Assembly (NCBI GenBank): GCA_023213395.1
Contig: CM041465.1
Coordinates: 42,105,741-42,169,740, forward strand
Length of the DNA stretch: 64,000 bases
Source: Cycas panzhihuaensis
Lineage: Eukaryota; Cycadophyta
Direction of reading: 5' to 3'
In this document: positions 57,780-64,000 of the stretch, piece by piece
How the letters are laid out: each line of letters starts with the position of its first letter
How positions within the stretch are numbered: the stretch's first letter is position 1
The notes under the pieces: generated by a model
Databases searched by the model: none
Told to the model about the DNA's origin: nothing
What the model saw: the letters and a program-made list of their open reading frames with translations, nothing else
Program-made: the position numbers and the translations under genes

Positions 57780-59690
57780 CTATTCATGAGGGTTGGTCAA
57801 CCACCTCTATGGACAACTCATCACCTCTTATGTCACTTAAATTGTTGTTTGATGATCAATCATAACTGTAAGGTTTCTCAATTCTACCTCTCTGAGTTCT
57901 CCACACCAATCTTTAGCATTTTGGGGCCATAGGGTCTATGCGATGAATGTGATAATAACCACATTATTCACTATTGTGAAATATTACTTCTATTTTGGGT
58001 GAGCATAGAGATATCAATGCCAGTGATATATCTCATGAGTGAACTATGAGGTAACAACTTAAAGACTTTATCTATTAAAGAATATCAAATATTATTAGGC
58101 ATTGGCACCTCTTCATTAGCAAGATTAAGTTCACTCATTTAACTCATTGGGAATAGGTCTCCATGTTTTGTTCCATTAGGGCTTATTATGTTAAGATTGG
58201 CTCCATCTTTCTTATGCTTAGGTTAATTGTTTTGTACCTAAACCATCAACCATTATAACCTTATTTTGTGTTAAGACAATCTTCACTAAGTCAACTCTCA
58301 TCAAATAAGGTTGGGTATGGAAACTAGATCCTTTTAATACCCAGACTCACTCTCATAGTTTCCATACAACTCACCATCATGGAGTCCAATGGACATACAT
58401 TCATCCAATAGCTTCTTGAATTGATTCATAACCCAATTAGTAGTTGAAGAAGACTCCACTTGAAGCTTTCTTTCATCAAATACGTCTTAAACAATCGACT
58501 AGTATCTCACTTCTAATATTGATGCTTGATCTTTTAAGTACTCCTCCCCAAAATTAAGAGCTTCTTCCATAGGTTATAATATTCTATCAATCAAAGATGA
58601 GCCTAAATTGAATACAAGGTATGTACCATTAGTGTAATTCAACTGGCATGATTGTTTATCCTATCCTTTCTTAATGACCTTAGAGGATTTTACCTGATAT
58701 AATCTCCTCAAGTCTAGGTTAAGAAATACAGACTAAATATTATTTTGATATGACTCTCCATCGAGTGTAACTGCTATATTTGACTTGTTTATAGGCTTCT
58801 AATAAATAGGTGCAATCATTGTCTCAGGGTCAATTAGTATAAAAGTAATATTTCCATGTAAAGAGACTTTGTCCTTTTCCATAGTTGCTTTCTAGGAAGG
58901 ATTCATTTTCCATAATGAATCAAGAATATGGGAGTGAATGACTCTTATCATTTGAAGTCAACTAGTAGTTTCAATCAGCCTTTATATTACATCCTCAGTT
59001 ACAGCTAACAATGACTTAGAGGAAGTTATCATCTTCTCATTGAGTAAATAGTGTTTTTCATTACCTTTTACTTCATCTTCTTCTTAGAGCTTGACCTTTA
59101 TAAGATTAGGAGATGTCGTGAATGGGGGGTAACAAACATATGTTAGTAAAGGCTTATAAAATGGGTATGTCGATGCTTCATTAAATTTTATATCCTGACA
59201 ATGAAGAAACTTCTACATCACTGAATCCTACAGTTTATGATTATTTCCATAGTATCCCACAAAAGTGCTTTTGTGACTATGGTCAGATTCCTTCATTTGT
59301 TTGTCAAAGATTAGCCCATTTTCGATGCGCCTTAATATTTTTTTAATGGAAGAATTTCAACAGGTCCATCTTTCATGTGGCATCACACTTTGAACTGCAA
59401 ATCCGGTTCATAATATGAATAGCAATTCTCATAGCTTCTATCCTGAAGTTGAATAAGATATGTTACGTTTGCACCTTACACAATGCCATGTTCATCAAGG
59501 TATCAACTTTCCATATGGAAACTCCATCATTTGGGATTTACTCAATACCTTGATTAGAATAGAACTTAGAAATGTGATTGTCGTTAGCTTTTCCACGATT
59601 ACTCCTTAATAAATTTATTTGATTTTCACACATTTTTTCATATATTACTTTTTCACTTCTAACTTAGCTTTGGGAGAGTACATCCAAGTA
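57780..59690 (-). pseudogene. Unidentified decayed coding relic
   Basis: One minus-strand frame stays protein-like over several hundred bases with few stops: about 58890-58800 reads MEKDKVSLHGNITFILIDPE and TMIAPIY, followed by KPINKSNIAVTLDGESYQNN. Further left come NWVMNQFKKLLDECMSIGLH, DGELYGNYESESGY (about 58400-58330) and IDKVFKLLPHSSLMRYITGI (58080-58030). Near 59275 a KSTFVGYYGN phrase recalls the copia integrase end. I do not recognise the family. It follows a copia gag on the same strand, so it may be the rest of that element mixed with another relic. Confidence 0.35.
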
Positions 59691-59937
59691 TCTCAAGTAT
59701 AATGGAGATTTTGATTCATTCTAGGTGTATAACACACCTTTTCAAGACAACTATCGTTTACTAATTGTTTTAGCATTATTGAGTATGACATCCATCTTGC
59801 CAAGATCTTGGTTCAACACATCAAACTCTAACTTTTAGGAGAGATATGTTGTGTGCTTGAGTTAGTTGATACTCACACATAAAATGCTATAATTTTCTCC
59901 TTTCCATTGGTCTTCCTTAAATTTTTCTCTTTATCTA
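59691..59937 (-). pseudogene. pol: Copia protease C-terminal remnant
   Basis: On the minus strand near 59757-59698 the frame reads DSCLEKVCYTPRMNQNLHYT then a stop, matching the protease end of copia elements (L-x-x-V-L-Y-[VT]-P-x-[LM]-x-x-N-L). The active-site part to its right is unreadable. It lies directly after the gag knuckle, in the order expected for copia. Confidence 0.55.
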
Positions 59938-60830
59938 GTAGTCCTTTTCTATGTGGCCTATCTTTTTGCAATAGGTACATGAACCATTATATTTCTTCTT
60001 CTCCCCTTTATTTGTAACCTCTTCATGTGAACATTTATCCCTATCTTCATCCTCATTCTTTTGAACTTTTAAGGATAGGGTATGACTAGTGTTAGTTGAA
60101 CCTACAAACCCATGATGTTTGAGCTTAGTTTACTCTGCAAGAATAAGTTCCTTTAGCTTCTGAAACGAGGTCACTTGCAACATATCATCAATGTTATACA
60201 TGGTCTAAAAGGTGCTATAAGTTGTTAGTAACTTATTCATGATGATTGTGAATAGGATTTTATCGCTAATCAAGTCTTTTTCAATTCCCTCCAACTTATT
60301 CCTGATATCAGTCAACTTATTCAAGTAGGTGTTGATGTTGCTCTCATCCTCAATACAGGAATTGAGTAGTTCACCCAATAAGATGACCAAACGATTTGTC
60401 TTCTTTTATTCAAATGTGTCATAAATGGTTTGCCAAATGTTTTGTGACATATTCAATTTGTGGATGAGTGCTCTTTGATTTGAAGCAAGCGATAGCTGTA
60501 GTAGACTTATGGCATAAAGTTACTTTCTTCGTGTGTATTTATCTAGTTTAATTTTAGTTTCCTCTTTCTTTTTCTCAGGTGGAGTTTTGCAAGTTAGGTC
60601 CCAAAGCTCTTAGACCATAGCTGCAGTAGACTAATGGCATAAAGTTATTTTCTCCATGTGTATTTATCTGGTTTAATTTTAGTTTCATCTTTCTTTTTCT
60701 TAGGTGGAGTTTTGCAAGTTAGGTTCCAAAGGTCTTAGACCATAAACACAAGCTCTATGCTGAACTTTCACTCCTTAAAGTTGGTGTCGTCAAAGATCAC
60801 TTGCGACAACAGGGTCATTTTGAGGTCCAT
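59938..60830 (-). pseudogene. gag: Copia gag with zinc knuckle
   Basis: Start codon at 60830: MDLKMTLLSQVIFDDTNFKE, then a stop. The tandem duplication at 60494-60743 disrupts the next part. The core is open from about 60390: LLGELLNSCIEDESNINTYL, NKLTDIRNKLEGIEKDLISD, KILFTIIMNKLL, the typical UBN2-type gag core. After a Lys/Glu-rich stretch a knuckle CTYCKKIGHIEKDY lies at 59979-59938, with the last Cys replaced by Tyr. The order and the PBS 1.25 kb upstream identify the element as minus-strand Ty1/copia. Confidence 0.8.
60494..60743. repeat. 125-bp tandem duplication within gag
   Basis: 60494-60618 and 60619-60743 both run from 'agctg(t/c)agtagact' to 'cttagaccat'. The length is not a multiple of three, so it shifts the gag frame. 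Copies differ at about ten positions. Confidence 0.88.
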
Positions 60831-62082
60831 ATTTGCAGATATTATGAGTTCTCTTCCTCTTTATTACTGGTCACAATGATAAGTCTTATTAACATTATTT
60901 TAACACTTTATGAAGTTTAATTCACTACTTCGTATATCACTTCACTGAGATTTGATATATATTTCACATGTTCTCCACAAATAATATGCCTTTTATCATC
61001 AATTAAAGAAATAATGTATTAAAATGCCACTTTTGACACTACAGACTTCTTGACAAAAGTGATAAGATCTTATACGGGACACTGTGTGTTCTTGGGCTGC
61101 TTCCAAGATAAAATCACTCTGAATAGATGTTGTAAAATGCTTCAAAAACAAATAATTTACTTTGAAATGCTTTAATCTAAATTTTAAAGCTAAATATTAA
61201 ATTTAGAATATTCAACAGAATATTCTCTTCTTAATAATGCCACCCAAAATGTCGTATACGATTGATATTTCATCATGTTTAAATATTTTCATGATTAAAC
61301 ATATATATCAAATAATATATTTAATGAATTAATTAATTTTACATGTTTGCAAAAAATGGTGACCTCCGTTGACTAAATTTGATACACATTCCAAAAATCG
61401 ATTCACACAATTGATCTATTGATTAATTTCTTAAGACAGTAATGTCAATCTACATCCAATATCAATCAAAAGAATATAAGATATATGATGAATTACTTTA
61501 CACATCAAGTGCAATGAAATACTGTTGTATTATGGCTAATTTTTTATTTTCGTATGATTATTAATAATCGAATATTAATACATGTGATTGAAATATTAAA
61601 CGTATTAATATAATTGAATGATATCCATTGGATATATCATTCGTCTCTGGTGTACAAACAACCGGTAGATTTTCTAATTAACATAACTTTAGAGTCAATA
61701 TATTTTGATTTTTTTAATCATTGCAATGCTTTGGAAAGGGCACAACTTGTTTCTAAAGGTCACAAGATTATTCTTTATTGTACAGCTTTAGTTTGAATGG
61801 TACCCAATGTCTTCAGAATTTGCTCAACACTGCTTTCATGATCTTAGCATAAGCCCAACATTGTTGTATGGCTGTCGTTGATGCTCAACTTCATTGATAT
61901 ACTTCTAATGTTGGTGCCATAAGCGTATAAGATACCCAATGTGTTTTGTAACTCCAGATAGCCTCTTATCTCAATGCCAACTCAATCTATGATCTCCAAT
62001 CTCTTAATCTAATGAGTTAGTAATAAATTCGCTTATTTCCAGTCTCAAATCTAAGTTCTAACATCGATCCTTGCTTCCTCAG
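60831..62082 (-). other. Leader of the minus-strand copia relic
   Basis: AT-rich, no gene on either strand; lies between gag start and PBS. Confidence 0.55.
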
Positions 62083-62094
62083 GCTTTGATACCA
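62083..62094 (-). promoter_or_regulatory. Primer-binding site of the minus-strand copia relic
   Basis: GCTTTGATACCA immediately before TGTGAGAG (62095). Confidence 0.8.
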
Positions 62095-62511
62095 TGTGAG
62101 AGTATATGTATATACAGAATACAGGTTGATTATTAAGCCAACTAGAGGCAGATATTGCTACACACTAGGATCATTAACAAGGGGACTCGAACACTAAATA
62201 TATCATGGAAAACTCCCAAGAGAGAAAACCCACCAACATAATGTTTTAATATATTAAAAATAAAACAACACAGAGTGTTTCAAAGGTGAGATGGAACATG
62301 ACAAGACCATTGAGATTACATTGTTCTTGAGTTAATGATAGGAATACCAAAGAGGTATGAATATATATATCCTGAAATGGTACTATATAAGGTCATGCCT
62401 CTTCATCATGTCTTTTCACTAATGGACATGTCCTTTCATCATACTTGCACACACTAATTAACCCTAATAAAGCATTAAGTTATAGTTAACCTAAGTTAAT
62501 TATTGCTAACA
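62095..62511 (-). repeat. Putative 5' LTR of the minus-strand copia relic
   Basis: Begins TGTGAGAG beside the PBS. The minus-strand start is set at TGTTAGCAATA (62511), a common copia LTR start. A TATA box (TTATATAGT) lies near 62391-62383 and an ATACC-loop-GGTAT stem at 62344-62358. No second LTR was found, so the outer boundary is an estimate. Confidence 0.6.
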
Positions 62512-63545
62512 TATGTAGACTTTATTTTGGTAGTTAACTTGGTGATAGCACCTTTCTTTTGATACGTATTTGGTTCAATTCTACATGTGGTTCAACTTTT
62601 TAGAGTAATTATTTTTTCTATTGCTCCTTCTTTATCAACATGTTTTGGCAATGTTCCCTTAGGATCAATTAGTTTTAGACTTCTTCATTTTAAGTTCTAG
62701 AAATTCCTTTGAGTTCCTAGATATGACTTGTATTACCTTTGTAGTTGTGCTTTGGTGCCCTTTTCATTCTTAGCATACCTCTTTATAGATCTTTATCTAT
62801 TGATTACACACTCGGTAGCAGTCTTATCCTTCTTATGTTGATTAAATTACATTAGATTTTGTGATTTTCCACCATCATGATTGGTTACTCTTCAACATCT
62901 CATTGTACCTATCTAATGTTAGGTGATTTGATGGTTGCCATTTGCCAACATTTCATTCTCCAGAGTTATAGACGGTGTTTTCACAGATCTCAACCTTGAT
63001 TGATCCTTTTTAGTATTAGCTTAATGGATTTAGATATTAATAGTTGATAATGATCACCTCTCTTCAAAAATGGTTTTTGATACATAGGATCTACTTCCTT
63101 TAGTTTTGAGGCATGATCATCAAAGTTGCATTCTTTTCTCAAAACAATCTCTTTTAACAACTTTTGATTACATTAAAGATGGCTACGAGTTAGTTTGATC
63201 AGTAAACTAACTACTTGATTATTGAGAGACCTTCATACTCTTTTAGCATTAGAGATTGGATTTTAGAAGTGTCATTCTAATTTCTATTTGACTTGTATTT
63301 TTTCCACCATCACTCCTTTCATAGTGACTTTGCTTCCCAAAGTACTATGATCTGTATAACTTGTAACTTGTTGGTTGTTACTTTCTACTTTTGTTCTAGA
63401 TTTAAATGGTGATGGAGATTCCAACTAGATATCATTTTAGCTTCTTCAGAGATTTTGTTCTAGATTTCTAGGTTTTCAAATTACTAAAATCAACTTATAG
63501 TGGACATCTTCAGTCTTATCAAACTTCGAAGCCCAAGGGGCATTA
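62512..63545. other. AT-rich stretch without a recognised gene
   Basis: Stop-rich in all frames. Near 63505-63545 a plus-strand phrase LSNFEAQGALC precedes a purine tract, perhaps the last residues of a decayed gypsy pol. Confidence 0.35.
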
Positions 63546-64000
63546 TGTTAATACAAGAGTTAGTTTCTAATGTCAGTCCCTAGGTTTGGGTTAGTATCCT
63601 AGGGCTTAGTGCGTTTTCCCCCTTTATTTTATTACTTTTTATATCTTATGATACCCCTTTGAGTGGGTTCTTTATATTAAATATTAAATTATCTATTTTT
63701 TAAAGTTTAATTAAGAATAATTAGGGGTGGGTTGTTGGGTCTTATTCAATCCATTTCATAATAGATTAAATGAACAACCCCCCCCCCCCAAACTCCCCAC
63801 CCCCATAATCTCATTATATAAATTTATTCTTTAATTAATAGAGAGGTTAAGGGTGATTTTTTTAGACTCGTGTGTAAACTAGTTTTAAGATGACCCTTTC
63901 ATAGATATTAGGACTTAAAGATTAGAGTTTGGTTTTAAAGGCTTAGATGTTTGATACTAGTTTCTAGTTTTAGAGAGTGTCATATTCAAATATATGTGAT
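63546..64000 (+). repeat. Possible LTR start running off the window
   Basis: CCCAAGGGG (63532-63540) could be a PPT and TGTTAATACAAG (63546) an LTR start, with a TATA-like 'ttttatatct' near 63635. Contains a C12 run (63778-63789). Without the rest of the element this stays a guess. Confidence 0.25.

Noticed and set aside
1-64000. CRISPR arrays, bacterial promoters or operons, tRNA or rRNA genes, host protein genes
   Set aside because: No spaced palindromic repeats, no tRNA cloverleaf and no uninterrupted or exon-like host coding region were seen; the content is plant retroelement DNA.

Overview
The window is gene-free plant nuclear DNA built from LTR retrotransposons inserted into one another. 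It is AT-rich and poor in CpG, and almost every reading frame has decayed through C-to-T type changes (CAG/CAA to TAG/TAA). Every primer-binding site is a form of TGGTATCAGAGC, complementary to plant initiator tRNA-Met. I find no host protein gene, tRNA, rRNA or CRISPR array. A large-genome land plant, perhaps a gymnosperm, is my inference; the sequence does not fix the species.

Layout. (1) 1-9693: a minus-strand LTR element with a non-coding interior, its left LTR cut by the window edge. Inserted in it at 1401-6925 is a young, complete, gag-only element with target duplication ATTAT. (2) About 11.2-56.5 kb: pieces of what looks like one old Ty3/gypsy element of Tat/Ogre type, in plus-strand order gag, protease, start of RT, RNase H, integrase, integrase C-terminus. 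Three groups of insertions split it. The first is a Ty3/gypsy chromovirus (13512-24525, target duplication TGATG) whose gag-pol is present twice in tandem. The second is a minus-strand Ty1/copia element (25106 to about 33030), itself split by a second gag-only element (26766-30842); a plus-strand copia element (34776-42266), which landed in an (AT)n tract, also lies in this gap. The third is a minus-strand gypsy element (44487-56134, target duplication AATCC), itself split by another plus-strand copia element (45310-52607). (3) 56.5-64 kb: a decayed minus-strand copia relic with a gag, a PBS and one LTR, then unassigned AT-rich DNA.

Most notable: tandem copies of the primer-binding site with a stretch of leader in three elements, in one case absorbed into the LTR; a stem-loop about 20-27 nt downstream of the TATA box in several LTR families, with base changes that keep the pairing; a 4.0-kb tandem gag-pol duplication made at an 8-bp microhomology; two gag-only elements whose gag frame runs into the last part of a copia pol frame; a 57-bp direct repeat shared by the 3' regions of two copia elements; and an antisense frame shared by their leaders.

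None of the elements looks able to move on its own. The gag-only ones would have needed enzymes supplied in trans. All statements come from reading the sequence by eye; divergence figures are rough hand counts over short stretches.
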